Positions 8,802-17,810 of a stretch of 64,000 nucleotides of DNA are shown one piece after another. Location of the stretch: assembly GCF_011772445.1 (NCBI RefSeq), contig NZ_WVZN01000009.1, positions 62,001-126,000 of the forward strand, read 5' to 3'. The position numbers were made by a program, and so were the translations under genes. The notes beneath the pieces are model-generated. The model was given only the letters and a program-made list of their open reading frames with translations, was not told the DNA's origin and ran no database searches. Positions within the stretch are counted from its first letter, which is position 1, and every line of letters starts with the position of its first letter. The stretch is from Hydrogenophaga sp. Lineage in GTDB: Bacteria > Pseudomonadota > Gammaproteobacteria > Burkholderiales > Burkholderiaceae_C.

Positions 8802-9674
8802 ATGATTCCCGAGCTGAAGACCTTCGTCACCGTGGCCCGCGAGGGCACCTTCGCCGCCGCCGGCCAGCGCATCGGCCTGACGCAGGCGGCCGTGAGCGCG
8901 CAGATGAAGCGGCTGGAAGAGGAGCTGGGCTTCACCCTGTTCGACCGCACCGGCCGCTCGGCGCGGCTGAACCCGCGCGGGCGGCAGACGCTGGCGCAGG
9001 CGCAGGAGCTCATCCAGCTTTACAGCCAGCTCGGTTCGCGCCAGCGCGCCAAGGGGCAGGCGGTGTTCGTGAGCCTGGGCGCCATCGCCTCGGTGCAGCA
9101 GGCCCTGCTGCCGCAGGCCCTGGTGAAGTTCCACCGCCAGTGGCCGGGCAGCCGCACGCGGGTGGTGCCCGGCGTGTCCACCACCCTGCTCAACGCGGTG
9201 GACGCGGGCGACCTGGACGCGGCGCTGATCATCCGCCCGCCGTTCGCGCTGCACAGCGACCTGCGCTGGACGCCGCTGGCGCGCGAGCCCTTTCGTCTGC
9301 TGGTGCCGCGCAGCGCGCCCGCGGGCGACTGGCGCGCGCTGATCACGGGCCTGCCCTTCATCCGCTACGACCGCAGTTCCTTCGGCGGCCGGCAGGTGGA
9401 CCGCTTCCTGCGCGCCAACGGCCTGTCGGTGCGGGAGGTGTGCGAGCTCGACGAGCAGGAGGCCATCGTGCGCCTGGTGGCGGCGGGCCTGGGCGCGGCC
9501 CTGGTGCCGCAGACCACCGACCGGCGCCGCTGGCCGGCGGGTGTGCGCGCGCTGGACCTGGGCGCGAACACCTTCCACCGCGACATCGGCCTGGTGCACC
9601 GCGCCGACCTGCCCGAGGCCATGCAAGGGCTGGCGAACCTCATCGCCGAGGCTTACGGCACGCGGTTGAGCTGA
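8802..9674 (+). CDS. LysR family transcriptional regulator
   Basis: 290 residues. The N-terminal winged HTH is typical: MIPELKTFVTVAREGTFAAAGQRIGLTQAAVSAQMKRLEEELGFTLFDRTGRSARLNPRG. The C-terminal part is a LysR substrate-binding domain starting near AIASVQQALLPQALVKFHRQWP. The start at 8802 gives the canonical N-terminus. It faces the VOC/flavin reductase pair across a 100-bp gap, the usual geometry for a LysR regulator and its target. A TATCCT hexamer ends 6 bases before the ATG, hinting at a very short or absent leader, but no -35 element is evident. Effector unknown. Its stop abuts that of the convergent synthetase gene. Confidence 0.92.
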   Translation: MIPELKTFVTVAREGTFAAAGQRIGLTQAAVSAQMKRLEEELGFTLFDRTGRSARLNPRGRQTLAQAQELIQLYSQLGSRQRAKGQAVFVSLGAIASVQQALLPQALVKFHRQWPGSRTRVVPGVSTTLLNAVDAGDLDAALIIRPPFALHSDLRWTPLAREPFRLLVPRSAPAGDWRALITGLPFIRYDRSSFGGRQVDRFLRANGLSVREVCELDEQEAIVRLVAAGLGAALVPQTTDRRRWPAGVRALDLGANTFHRDIGLVHRADLPEAMQGLANLIAEAYGTRLS

Positions 9675-11369
9675 TCAGGCGGTGGCCGCCGCCTTCAGCC
9701 CCAGCTTCTTCGCCATCTGCTCGCGCAGCACGAACTTCTGGATCTTGCCGGTGATGGTCATGGGCAGGGCGTCGACGAACTCGAAGTAGGCCGGCACCTT
9801 GTAGTGCGCGATCTGGCCCTGCGCGAAGGCGCGCAGTTCGTCGGCCGTGCAGCCCAGGCCGGGTTTGAGCACGACGCAGGCACACAGCACCTCGCCGTAC
9901 TTCGCATCGGGCACGCCCACCACCTGCACGTCCTGCACCTTGGGGTGGCGGTAGTAGAACTCCTCGACCTCGCGCGGGTACACGTTCTCGCCGCCGCGGA
10001 TCACCATGTCCTTGATGCGGCCGACGATGTTGACGTAGCCGTCGTCGTCCATGGTGGCCAGGTCGCCGGTGTGCATCCAGCCGTCGGCGTCGATGGCCTC
10101 GGCGGTCTTCTCGGCGTCGTCCCAGTAGCCCTGCATCACCGAATAGCCGCGCGTGCAGAACTCACCCACGGTGCCGCACGGCACGGTGCGGCCGTCGGCG
10201 TCGACGATCCTGATCTCCAGGTGCGGCTGCACACGGCCCACGGTGGACACCCGCCGCTCCAGCGGGTCGTCCACCGCGCTCTGGGTGGAGACGGGCGAGG
10301 TCTCGGTCATGCCGTAGGCGATGGTGACCTCGCCCATGTTCATCCGGCTCTGCACGCGCTTCATCACCTCGATGGGGCAGGGCGAGCCGGCCATGATGCC
10401 GGTGCGCAGCGTGCGCAGGTCGGTGCCGGCGAAGTCGGGGTGGTCGAGCTCGGCGATGAACATGGTGGGCACGCCGTAGAGCGCGGTGCAGCGCTCGGCC
10501 TGCACGGTGCGCAGCACGGCCGCCGGGTCGAAGGCTTCGCTGGGGTAGACCATGGTGCTGCCGTGCGTGACGCAGGCCAGATTGCCCATGACCATGCCGA
10601 AGCAGTGGTACAGCGGCACGGGGATGCACAGCCGGTCGGCCGGCGTGAGGCGCATGGCTTCACCCACGAAGAAGCCGTTGTTGAGGATGTTGCGGTGCGT
10701 GAGCGTGGCGCCCTTGGGGTGGCCGGTGGTGCCGCTGGTGAACTGGATGTTGATCGGGTCGCGCGCCTTCAGCCGCGGTCCGATGGCGGCGAGCCGCTCG
10801 CGCGAGGCCGGCGTGGCGCGCGCGCTCACGTCGGCGAAGTTGAGCATGCCCGGCGTGCGCTCCTCGCCCAGGCGCACCACCCAGCGCAACTCGGGCAGCG
10901 CCAGGGCCTGCAACTGGCCGGGCTCGCAGCGGTCGATCTCGGGCGCGACGCCGCGCAGGATGGCGATGTAGTCGCTGGTCTTGAGGGCGGGCGCCAGCAC
11001 CAGGGCGCAGCAGGCCACCTTGTGCAGGGCATAGGCCAGCTCGCTCGCGCGGTAGGCGGGGTTGATGTTGACCAGGATGAGCCCGGCGCGCGCGGTGGCG
11101 AACTGCGTCAGCGTCCAGGCGCTGCAGTTGGGCGCCCAGATGCCGACGCGGTCGCCCGGCCGCAGGCCCATGGCCAGCAGGCCGGCCGCCAGTTCGTCGG
11201 CGCGCTCGCGCAGTTCGGCCCAGGTCCAGCGCACGCCTTCGTGGGGGATCACCAGCGCCTCGCGGTTGGCGTGTTCGCGCGCGGTGGCGTCCAGCGCGGC
11301 GCCGATGGTGTCCTCGCGCAGGGGCGGCTGCGTGGCGCCTCGCGCCATCGATTCGGTGGGGGTGTTCAT
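9675..11369 (-). CDS. AMP-binding protein, fatty acyl-CoA synthetase type
   Basis: 564 residues of the ANL superfamily. Visible motifs are the P-loop [11 protein letters not shown] (A3), YGMTETSP (A5), [42 protein letters not shown] (A7-A8) and the lysine-containing C-terminal [13 protein letters not shown] (A10). These enzymes activate a carboxylic acid as acyl-AMP and transfer it to CoA; the overall style matches medium/long-chain acyl-CoA synthetases. The start at 11369 has AGGAGA at the right distance; the upstream open frame has none. It stands alone with no beta-oxidation genes around, so the specific acid is unknown. Confidence 0.9.
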   Translation of the reverse strand: MNTPTESMARGATQPPLREDTIGAALDATAREHANREALVIPHEGVRWTWAELRERADELAAGLLAMGLRPGDRVGIWAPNCSAWTLTQFATARAGLILVNINPAYRASELAYALHKVACCALVLAPALKTSDYIAILRGVAPEIDRCEPGQLQALALPELRWVVRLGEERTPGMLNFADVSARATPASRERLAAIGPRLKARDPINIQFTSGTTGHPKGATLTHRNILNNGFFVGEAMRLTPADRLCIPVPLYHCFGMVMGNLACVTHGSTMVYPSEAFDPAAVLRTVQAERCTALYGVPTMFIAELDHPDFAGTDLRTLRTGIMAGSPCPIEVMKRVQSRMNMGEVTIAYGMTETSPVSTQSAVDDPLERRVSTVGRVQPHLEIRIVDADGRTVPCGTVGEFCTRGYSVMQGYWDDAEKTAEAIDADGWMHTGDLATMDDDGYVNIVGRIKDMVIRGGENVYPREVEEFYYRHPKVQDVQVVGVPDAKYGEVLCACVVLKPGLGCTADELRAFAQGQIAHYKVPAYFEFVDALPMTITGKIQKFVLREQMAKKLGLKAAATA

Positions 11370-11482
11370 GGGCTTCTCCTGGCGAAGCGGCATGTTCGCG
11401 CCGACGCGTCGGCACCGCACCCTCGGGCAATCCCCATGCCCGGGTGTTCCGTGGCGGAACACCCGCTGTCGCGCGATGGAAC

Positions 11483-12094
11483 TCAGCGGCCGGGGCGGCG
11501 GAAGGCGCGGCGCGCCCGGTCCACCTCGGCGCGCACCACGCAGCCCTCGGCGTGGTCGTTGATGAGGCCCATGGCCTGCAGGAAGGCGTAGACGGTGGTG
11601 GGGCCTACGAACTTCCAGCCGCGCTGCTTCAGGTCCCTGGAAAGCGCGATGGAGGTGGGCGAGGTCGAGGCGCTCTGGGGAGGCGCCAGTTCACTGGCCC
11701 CGGGCTCGTGGCGCCAGAAATAGGCGGCCAGCGAGCCTTCGGTCTTCACCATTTCCTGCGCGCAGCGCGCGTTGTGGATGACGGCCTCGATCTTGCCCCG
11801 GTGCCGCACGATGCCCTCGTCGGCCAACAGGCGCTCGACGTCGCGCTCGTTGAAGCGCGCCACGCGGTCGAAGTCGAAGCCGCGGAAGGCGGCGCGGAAG
11901 TTCTCGCGCTTGGCGAGGATGGTGCGCCAGCTCAGGCCCGACTGGAACCCCTCCAGGCTCAGCTTCTCGAACAGTCGCTGGTCGTCGCTGACGGGAAAGC
12001 CCCATTCCCTGTCGTGATAGGGAAGGAACTCTGGCGTGGTGGCGCACCAGCGGCAGCGGGGTTGGCCGTCGGGGCCGGGGAGGGTCTGGCTCAT
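11483..12094 (-). CDS. tag: DNA-3-methyladenine glycosylase I
   Basis: 203 residues, close to the family length. Diagnostic segments include [70 protein letters not shown] and the C-terminal [26 protein letters not shown]. The N-terminal Cys and His and the C-terminal HAEGC supply the ligands of the Tag zinc snap. The enzyme excises 3-methyladenine from alkylated DNA. It is the third gene of the tetR-yciI-tag unit, 9 bp after yciI, so its expression is probably tied to the TetR repressor. Confidence 0.95.
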   Translation of the reverse strand: MSQTLPGPDGQPRCRWCATTPEFLPYHDREWGFPVSDDQRLFEKLSLEGFQSGLSWRTILAKRENFRAAFRGFDFDRVARFNERDVERLLADEGIVRHRGKIEAVIHNARCAQEMVKTEGSLAAYFWRHEPGASELAPPQSASTSPTSIALSRDLKQRGWKFVGPTTVYAFLQAMGLINDHAEGCVVRAEVDRARRAFRRPGR

Positions 12095-12103
12095 GTGGGC
12101 GGA

Positions 12104-12391
12104 TCAGTGCTGGAGAAAGGACAGGCGCTCGTCCACGCGCGAAGCTTCGATCGCCACGATCTCGGCCTGCACCACGGCTTCGGCCACGAAAGGATCCTGG
12201 GCGAGCCGTTCGCGCAGATCGCCTATGGACTCGCGGTGCGCCAGCACGGCGCCGCCTTGTGCGTCGCCGAGACTGCCCGCGAGGACGAACACGCCATCGT
12301 CGAATCCGCGTTGCAACCAGGCCTTGTGGCCAGCCAGGTGCTGCGCAGCGCGATCGCGGTGGGGGCCGAAGCGCAACAGGACAAGATGCAT
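12104..12391 (-). CDS. YciI family protein
   Basis: 95-residue small ferredoxin-like protein of the YciI/YCII family. It begins MHLVLLRFGPHRD, has AGHKAWLQRGFDDGVFVLAGSL with the family's conserved His and later an Asp/Pro pair in LAQDPFVAEAVVQAEIVAIEA. Members are proposed to bind or act on small molecules, but no firm reaction is known. It lies between tetR (18 bp upstream) and tag (9 bp downstream) on the same strand, as part of one operon. Confidence 0.82.
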   Translation of the reverse strand: MHLVLLRFGPHRDRAAQHLAGHKAWLQRGFDDGVFVLAGSLGDAQGGAVLAHRESIGDLRERLAQDPFVAEAVVQAEIVAIEASRVDERLSFLQH

Positions 12392-12409
12392 GAGGGAGTT
12401 CCTTGAGGT

Positions 12410-13000
12410 TCAGGCGCGCGCAGCGCGCGCAGGGGTGGAGACCGGGGGTCTGCGTGCGCGCACCCAGTCGCCCATCAGGTGGACTTCTTGCCGGATGTAG
12501 GCCGGGTCGCCAAAGGCATTGGCCAGCGCGGCGACGCCCTGGGTACGGCCCAGCAGGTGCAAGGCGAAGCCGGCCGAGTCGCCGCCGCAGCCCATGCGCT
12601 CGAACTGCTCGCGCAGCCACTCGGCAAACAGCGCCATCACACCACTGGCACGCCCCTGCGCTGCGTGATCGAGCTTGGTCAGCTCCTGGCAGAGACTGCC
12701 GACCGGGCAGCCGTGGCGCATGATCTTGTCCTGATTGCGCAACAGGATCTCGACGAACAGGAGGATGCGCTCGGCGGGGTCGTCGACCGTCGCGGCCCAT
12801 TCGTCCAGCATCTGCCGCGTGCGCGCCAGGCGCAGGTCGATCACGGCATCGAGAATGTCGTCCTTGGTCTTGAAGTGGTAGTAGAAGTTGCCGCGAGAGA
12901 TGCCCACCGCATCGGCGATGTGGCTGAAGGACGTCGGCGCATAGCCCTGCTCATAGAAGAGCCGGTCGGCGGTCTCGATGATCTGGTCGCGGATGGACAT
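12410..13000 (-). CDS. TetR/AcrR family transcriptional repressor
   Basis: 196 residues. The N-terminal HTH domain reads RDQIIETADRLFYEQGYAPTSFSHIADAVGISRGNFYYHFKTKDDILDAVI, a textbook TetR_N pattern. The C-terminal ligand domain contains an unusual pair of cysteines (HGCPVGSLCQEL and RMGCGGD) that could sense thiol-reactive compounds, though this is speculative. It is the first gene of the tetR-yciI-tag operon. Its promoter contains two copies of a 13-bp operator-like palindrome, so autorepression is likely. Confidence 0.92.
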   Translation of the reverse strand: MSIRDQIIETADRLFYEQGYAPTSFSHIADAVGISRGNFYYHFKTKDDILDAVIDLRLARTRQMLDEWAATVDDPAERILLFVEILLRNQDKIMRHGCPVGSLCQELTKLDHAAQGRASGVMALFAEWLREQFERMGCGGDSAGFALHLLGRTQGVAALANAFGDPAYIRQEVHLMGDWVRARRPPVSTPARAARA

Positions 13001-13019
13001 GGGCGCTTCCCGGTGGGAT

Positions 13020-13077
13020 TAGGACACTTGTCCCAGCCGGGAGGGCGCAGCATAGGACGCTTGTCCTATTGCGTCAA
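13020..13077 (-). promoter_or_regulatory. tetR operon promoter with two operators
   Basis: On the minus strand TTGACG (13077-13072) and TATGCT (13054-13049) are spaced by exactly 17 bp. Between and overlapping them lies the palindrome ATAGGACGCTTGTCCTAT (13052-13069), and a second copy of its core, AGGACACTTGTCC (13021-13033), sits 33 bp downstream, centre to centre, i.e. three helical turns. Only the centre base differs between the two cores. This is the expected layout of a TetR-autorepressed promoter. The -35 box lies inside the last codons of pncB. Confidence 0.7.
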
Positions 13078-14265
13078 GCCATCGCCAACGCCGAACACCT
13101 GGCGCAGGTAGGCCAGGAAGGTGGCGTCGTCGCACAGGGCCTTGCCCGGCGTGTCGGAGATCTTGGCCACCGGCTGGCCGTTGGCCTGGCGCAGCTTCAT
13201 CACGATGGAGACCGGCTCCAGGCCCACGTCATTGGTGAGGTGCGTGCCGATGCCGAAGCCCATCTGCGTGCGGTCGGCAAAGTGGCGGTAGATGGCGAGC
13301 GCACGGTGCAGGTCCAGGCCGTCGGAGAACACTAGGCGCTTGGTGTGCGGGTCGATGCGCAGGCGTTCGTAGTGCGCCAGTGCCTTCTCACCCCATGCGA
13401 TGGGGTCGCCCGAGTCGTGGCGCAGGCCGTCGAAGAGCTTGGCGAAGTAGAGGTCGAAGTCCGCCAGGAAGGCGTCCATGGTGATGACGTCGGTGAGCGC
13501 GATGCCCAGGTCGCCGCGGTACTCCTGCACCCAGTCCTCCAGTGCGGCCTTCTGGAAGTCGCGCAGGCGCACGCCCAGGGTCTGGTAGGTCTGCAGGTAC
13601 TCGTGCGCCATGGTGCCGATGGGGGGCAGGCCGAGTTCCTTGGCGAGCAGCACGTTGGAGGTGCCCTTGAAGAACTGCGGTACGGCGTCGCGCAGCGTGG
13701 CCACCACCTCGCGCTGCCAGGCACCGCTGTAGCGGCGGCGCACGCCGAAGTCGGAGAGTTCGAAGGGGTGACGGCGCGGTGGCTCGCGCTCGAAATCGCG
13801 CAGCAGATCGATCTTGGCGACCAGTCGACGGCGCCCTTCGGCCAGCGCGGCGCTGGCGTCGAAGCGGCGGAAGTACAGCTCGTTCACGATGGCCAGCACG
13901 AAGATCTCGAAGGCCATCACGTGCACCTGCGGGCCGCTGGCGACGATGTCGATCGACTCGCCGGCGGCGCGCACCTCGATGAAATCGCGCTGGAAGCGGA
14001 AGATGCGCAGGAAGTCGACGAAGTCGGACGAGATGTAGCGCAGGCCCTTGAGGTAGGCGAGTTCGTCGGGCGTGAAGCTCAGCGAGCAGAGGTGGTCCAG
14101 CTCGCGGTTCACCTCGGGCACCAGCTCGGCCAAGGGGTAGGCGCTGGCGTTGCGGCAGACGAAGCTGTAGCGTGCCTGCGTGGTGGGGTGGCGGTGCAGC
14201 AGGGCCTGCCACATCGAGAACTTGTAGAGGTCGGTGTCGAGCAGGCTGTGGATGATGGGGGTCAT
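13066..14265 (-). CDS. pncB: Nicotinate phosphoribosyltransferase
   Basis: About 399 residues. The N-terminal [24 protein letters not shown] is the family hallmark; further on come EFxR-type active-site segments such as [41 protein letters not shown] and [35 protein letters not shown]. The enzyme makes nicotinate mononucleotide from nicotinate and PRPP, the salvage entry to NAD. An alternative ATG lies three codons upstream at 14274; the chosen one fits the family N-terminus better. The stop codon lies within the operator region of the tetR promoter. Confidence 0.95.
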   Translation of the reverse strand: MTPIIHSLLDTDLYKFSMWQALLHRHPTTQARYSFVCRNASAYPLAELVPEVNRELDHLCSLSFTPDELAYLKGLRYISSDFVDFLRIFRFQRDFIEVRAAGESIDIVASGPQVHVMAFEIFVLAIVNELYFRRFDASAALAEGRRRLVAKIDLLRDFEREPPRRHPFELSDFGVRRRYSGAWQREVVATLRDAVPQFFKGTSNVLLAKELGLPPIGTMAHEYLQTYQTLGVRLRDFQKAALEDWVQEYRGDLGIALTDVITMDAFLADFDLYFAKLFDGLRHDSGDPIAWGEKALAHYERLRIDPHTKRLVFSDGLDLHRALAIYRHFADRTQMGFGIGTHLTNDVGLEPVSIVMKLRQANGQPVAKISDTPGKALCDDATFLAYLRQVFGVGDGLTQ

Positions 14266-14293
14266 GCGGCGCATTGTGTGCCCCCGCGCCGCT

Positions 14294-14716
14294 TCACTCC
14301 GGCAGCGGCCAGGCCGGGTTCCAGGCCACCTCCCAGAGGTGCCCGTCCGGGTCCGTGAAGTAGCCCGCGTGGCCGCCCCAGAAGGTGGGCTGCGCGGGCT
14401 TGACGATGCGCGCGCCGGCCACCTCGGCCTCGCGCATCACCGCGTCCACGGCCTCGGCCGAACCCACGTTGTGCGCCAGGCTCATGCTCGACGGGCTGGG
14501 CGGGCCGGGCGGGATGCCCGCGTCGTGGCACAGGTTCTCGCGCGGGAACAGCGCGAGCTTGAGGCCGGGCTGCAGGTCGATGAACACGACGGCGCCGTGC
14601 TCGACGTCCTGGCCGACGATGCCCTCGGTGGGCAGGCCCAGGCCGTCGCGGTAGAAGCGCAGGGCGCGCTCGAGGTCGGCGACGGCGAGGGTGATGAGGG
14701 AGAGGTAGGGCTTCAT
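14294..14716 (-). CDS. VOC family protein
   Basis: 140 residues forming one glyoxalase-like domain: [29 protein letters not shown] at the start and [23 protein letters not shown] at the end, the latter matching the SAM-dependent-type VOC proteins annotated as glyoxalase/bleomycin resistance proteins. The start at 14716 coincides with the first strand of the domain. It is 28 bp upstream of pncB on the same strand, so the two may be co-transcribed. No substrate can be assigned. Confidence 0.8.
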   Translation of the reverse strand: MKPYLSLITLAVADLERALRFYRDGLGLPTEGIVGQDVEHGAVVFIDLQPGLKLALFPRENLCHDAGIPPGPPSPSSMSLAHNVGSAEAVDAVMREAEVAGARIVKPAQPTFWGGHAGYFTDPDGHLWEVAWNPAWPLPE

Positions 14717-14869
14717 GGTGGCTGCGCGTCCTTGCTCAGGTCGAGTGTGCCGGCTCGCGGGGCAAGCGGCGGTCCTGTTCGGGAGGCCGGCCTGTGGAGG
14801 CTGGCACACTACGGCCCCGCGCGGCAACGAGGCCCGCGGCGGCGGCTTCCCCCATCCCCTTCTTCTCCC

Positions 14870-16060
14870 ATGCCCATCGCGTCCCCGCGCCGGCCCGCGT
14901 GGCGCCGCGCGCTGCACGGCTTCCGGCCCGAACTCCTGCTCTCCCTGCGCGCCCTGTGGCCCGCTGCCCAGTCCATCGACGCGCGCGAGAAATGGCGCGC
15001 CTGCATCGGTGCCGCGCTGGGCATCCTGATCGCCGGTGTGGGCGCCACGTGGCTGTCCCCGGGCGATGGCCAGCACGCGCTGGCCGCTGCGCTGGTGGCG
15101 CCGCTGGGTGCCAGCGCGGTGCTGGTGTTCGTGGTGCCCTCCAGCCAGCTCGCGCAGCCCTGGTCGGTGATCGGCGGCAACACGCTGTCCGCCCTGGTGG
15201 GCGTGGCCTGCGCGATCTGGGTGCCGCACGCCGCCCTGGGCGCGGCGCTGGCGGTGGGGCTGTCCATTGCGCTGATGCTGGCGTTGCGCTGCCTGCACCC
15301 GCCGGGCGGCGCGTCGGCGCTGTTGATGGTGCTGATGGGCAGCCACGATTTCAGCGTGGCGCTGCAGCCGGTGCTGGTGGATTCGGTGCTGATGGTGGCG
15401 GCGGGCCTGCTCTACAACAACCTCACACGGCGGCGCTGGCCGCACGTGCACCACGCGGTGCCGGCCGAGCCCGGCGGCGCGCGCCTCACGAGCCGGGACC
15501 TGGACGCCGCGCTGGCCCACTACAACCAGGTGCTCGACATCAGCCGCGAGGACCTGCAGGACCTGATGCAGTACGCCGAGGCCGCGGCATACCAGCGCAC
15601 CATGGGCGAGTTGCGCGCCGCCGACGTGATGTCGCGCGAGCCCGTGACCGCGCGCGCCGAGATGCCGCTGCGCCAGGCCTGGGCGCTGATCCGCCAGCAC
15701 CGCGTGAAGGCACTGCCGGTGGTGGACCGGCAGCACCACCTGGTGGGCATCGTCACCGTGGCCGACTTCATGCGCCAGGTGGACATGGACGTGCACGAGG
15801 GCGTGAACTTTCGCCTGCGCGCGCTGCTGCGCCAGATGCACCGGCCGGTGCGCCACACGGTGGGCGAGATCATGACGCGCCAGGTGCGCGTGGCCAGCGC
15901 GGACCGCCCGCTCACCGAGCTGGTGCCGGTGTTCTCCGAGGGCGGGCACCGCCACCTGCCCATCATCGACGCCGAGCGCCGGTTGGTGGGCATCGTCACG
16001 CAGTCGGACCTGATCCGCGCGATGGACGCGGCGGTGCGCGGCCCGGCGCCCACCGCCTAA
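14870..16060 (+). CDS. HPP family membrane protein fused to a CBS pair
   Basis: 396 residues. The N-terminal half is an HPP-type membrane domain with about four helices: GAALGILIAGVGATWL, LAAALVAPLGASAVLVFVVPSSQLAQPWSVIGGNTLSALVGVA and LALRCLHPPGGASALLMVLM carry its conserved Pro/Gly-rich motifs. Residues from about 245 to the end hold two CBS domains, ADVMSREPVTARAEMPLRQAWALI... and GEIMTRQVRVASADRPLTELVPVF... ending HRHLPIIDAERRLVGIVTQSDLI. HPP proteins have been linked to nitrite transport in plastids and cyanobacteria; CBS pairs bind adenosine nucleotides. Together this suggests a nucleotide-gated transporter, which is inference. The stop overlaps that of the convergent hipA gene. Confidence 0.87.
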   Translation: MPIASPRRPAWRRALHGFRPELLLSLRALWPAAQSIDAREKWRACIGAALGILIAGVGATWLSPGDGQHALAAALVAPLGASAVLVFVVPSSQLAQPWSVIGGNTLSALVGVACAIWVPHAALGAALAVGLSIALMLALRCLHPPGGASALLMVLMGSHDFSVALQPVLVDSVLMVAAGLLYNNLTRRRWPHVHHAVPAEPGGARLTSRDLDAALAHYNQVLDISREDLQDLMQYAEAAAYQRTMGELRAADVMSREPVTARAEMPLRQAWALIRQHRVKALPVVDRQHHLVGIVTVADFMRQVDMDVHEGVNFRLRALLRQMHRPVRHTVGEIMTRQVRVASADRPLTELVPVFSEGGHRHLPIIDAERRLVGIVTQSDLIRAMDAAVRGPAPTA

Positions 16061-17376
16061 GGCCGGCCCACGGGCAGGCCACGGCGCACACGGGATTTCT
16101 GTGCGGCCTGCAGCGCATCGGCCAGCGCGCCCGCATCGACGCGGCCCTCGGCGAGGTCCGCGCTGAGCGCGAACGCCGGCCGCAGCCCGGCCACCACCTC
16201 GGCCGGCGCACCGAGGCGCGCGAGTTCGTCGGCCCAGCGGTCGTGCACGCGCGCGGCGGTGCCGTGCAGCCAGCCCGCCGCATCGGCCGGCGCCACGCCG
16301 AAGTGCGGGGCCGATTGCAGCAGGCGCCCGGCGGTGGCTTCGGCGGAACCGTCGGCGCCCACCGCGAGGCGCAACACGCCGCGGTAGGTGGACAGCGGCG
16401 TGACATCGAAGGCGGGTGACAGGCGCCACGTGCCGTCGAGGCGATAGAAGCCGTGGTTGCGCGGGTGGTCGTCGGCGTTGCCCACCAAGGCGTTGAAGGC
16501 CATGCGCCGCCACAGCTCGGCCAGGTCGGCGTCCAGCGCGGGGTTCGCCGCTCCCCAGCGGCGCAGCATGTCGGCCAGCACGAGATAGGAACGGGCTGGA
16601 TCCCCCGTCGTGGACGCGGGGCTCAGGCGCAGCGCCGTGTGCGCCGAGACGAAGGGCCGGCGCTGAGGCGCGCGCGGATCGCCCAGGCGATCGAAGCGTT
16701 CGATCAGGTACACATGGTGGCTGGCGAGCGTCTCGAGCCGGACCTCGGGCACGGTGATGCCCGAATCGGCGGCCAGCCGCATCACCACGAACTCCTTCGC
16801 GGGCAGGAAGGGCGTGTCGCTGCGGTCCTGCATCTTGGCAAGCCAGAGCCGCCCCTCGCTGGTGATCGTGGCCTTGGGCCGGTCGCCGCCCGCACTGGTG
16901 GCGCCATCGCCCAGCAGGCGGCGAATGGCGCGGCTGGGCGATTGGCCCTCGTCGAGTTCGTGCACGAGCGCGGCCAGTTCGGACAGCTCGGGCGAACGAA
17001 AGGCGCGTTTGCGTTCGATGTCGAGACAGACCTCCAGCGCGCCGATGGTGTCACCCGCGCCGAGCTCCAGCATTTCCAGCGCCGACAGCGGCCGCCCATG
17101 GTCCGCCTGAAGCAGGTCCGCGCCGTAGCCCGAGGGGCAGGCATCTTGCAAGGCGCCCGGTAGCCCGCCGACGCCAGTGAAGCGGATGCCGCGCGCCTTG
17201 TGTCGCAAGGGCAGGGCCACGGGATCGAAGGCATACGCCCCTGCATCGGCCACGTAGGCGGGCGCATAGCTCAGTCGGCCGCCCAGTTGGCCATCGGTGC
17301 TCAGCTCGGCCGCGAGCACGGGCTCGTCGCGCCCAGGCAGCCACGCCCACACCGGCACCGTGTGCTCAGCGGCCAT
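16057..17376 (-). CDS. hipA: HipA family kinase toxin (module 1)
   Basis: 439 residues. An N-terminal HipA subdomain (about 10-110) is followed by the kinase: a glycine-rich segment SAGGDRPKA (161-169), VYLIERFDR (222-230), the catalytic loop GNADDHPRN (299-307) and PAFDVTP (321-327) with the metal-binding Asp. HipA kinases phosphorylate aminoacyl-tRNA synthetases such as GltX and slow translation. The gene overlaps the antitoxin gene by 11 bp and follows it, as in E. coli hipBA. The start at 17376 is chosen because the open frame upstream of it lies inside the antitoxin gene. Key residues look intact. Confidence 0.88.
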   Translation of the reverse strand: MAAEHTVPVWAWLPGRDEPVLAAELSTDGQLGGRLSYAPAYVADAGAYAFDPVALPLRHKARGIRFTGVGGLPGALQDACPSGYGADLLQADHGRPLSALEMLELGAGDTIGALEVCLDIERKRAFRSPELSELAALVHELDEGQSPSRAIRRLLGDGATSAGGDRPKATITSEGRLWLAKMQDRSDTPFLPAKEFVVMRLAADSGITVPEVRLETLASHHVYLIERFDRLGDPRAPQRRPFVSAHTALRLSPASTTGDPARSYLVLADMLRRWGAANPALDADLAELWRRMAFNALVGNADDHPRNHGFYRLDGTWRLSPAFDVTPLSTYRGVLRLAVGADGSAEATAGRLLQSAPHFGVAPADAAGWLHGTAARVHDRWADELARLGAPAEVVAGLRPAFALSADLAEGRVDAGALADALQAAQKSRVRRGLPVGRP

Positions 17377-17674
17377 GGCGCGGCTTTCGGGGCGACAAGC
17401 GTCGCAGGCCGGCGTCCACGACGAAGGGGTCCTGCGACACCTCGGCCACGCCGTCGATCTGGGCCAGCAGGCCAAGTGCGTCCAGCGCCTTGGCGAGGTT
17501 GCCCACGGCCACGCCGGGGTGCCCGGCCTCGATGCCGACCACCGTGGACAGCCCCAGGTCGCTCAGGGCCGCGAACTCGGCCTGGGAATGCCCGCGCGCC
17601 TTGCGCGCGATGGCGATGCGCTGGCCCAGATCGGCCAGCGCGGATTGCACGAGCAAGGGAACCGTGGATCTCAT
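17366..17674 (-). CDS. hipB: HipB-like antitoxin, XRE-type DNA-binding protein (module 1)
   Basis: 102 residues. A HTH of the Cro/C1 type spans roughly residues 15-72: LADLGQRIAIARKARGHSQAEFAALSDLGLSTVVGIEAGHPGVAVGNLAKALDALGLL. The tail (VSQDPFVVDAGLRRLSPRKPRHGR) is basic and may reach into the toxin interface. As in other hipBA pairs it is upstream of and overlaps the toxin gene, and it should repress the shared promoter, with stronger repression when bound to HipA. Confidence 0.87.
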   Translation of the reverse strand: MRSTVPLLVQSALADLGQRIAIARKARGHSQAEFAALSDLGLSTVVGIEAGHPGVAVGNLAKALDALGLLAQIDGVAEVSQDPFVVDAGLRRLSPRKPRHGR

Positions 17675-17678
17675 GATT

Positions 17679-17715
17679 GTTCTTTCTGGAACATATTTTT
17701 GATCCTGTTTGTTCC
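17679..17715. promoter_or_regulatory. Candidate hipBA module 1 operator
   Basis: Just upstream of hipB, in an AT-rich stretch, the motif GGAACA (17688-17693) pairs with TGTTCC (17710-17715), arms 16 bp apart, and GTTC (17679-17682) adds a further half-site facing GGAAC. The arrangement of GTTC/GAAC half-sites around a likely promoter is what a dimeric XRE repressor would use. The same gap also precedes the divergent dehydrogenase gene. Confidence 0.4.
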
Positions 17716-17810
17716 AAAAGCAACTATTTGATGACCGTATCCAACTGGGGTATGGTCCGGAGCCTCGGCCGGCGCCGGCCGGCCCCCTCTACCTGCCAAG
17801 TCCACAAGCC

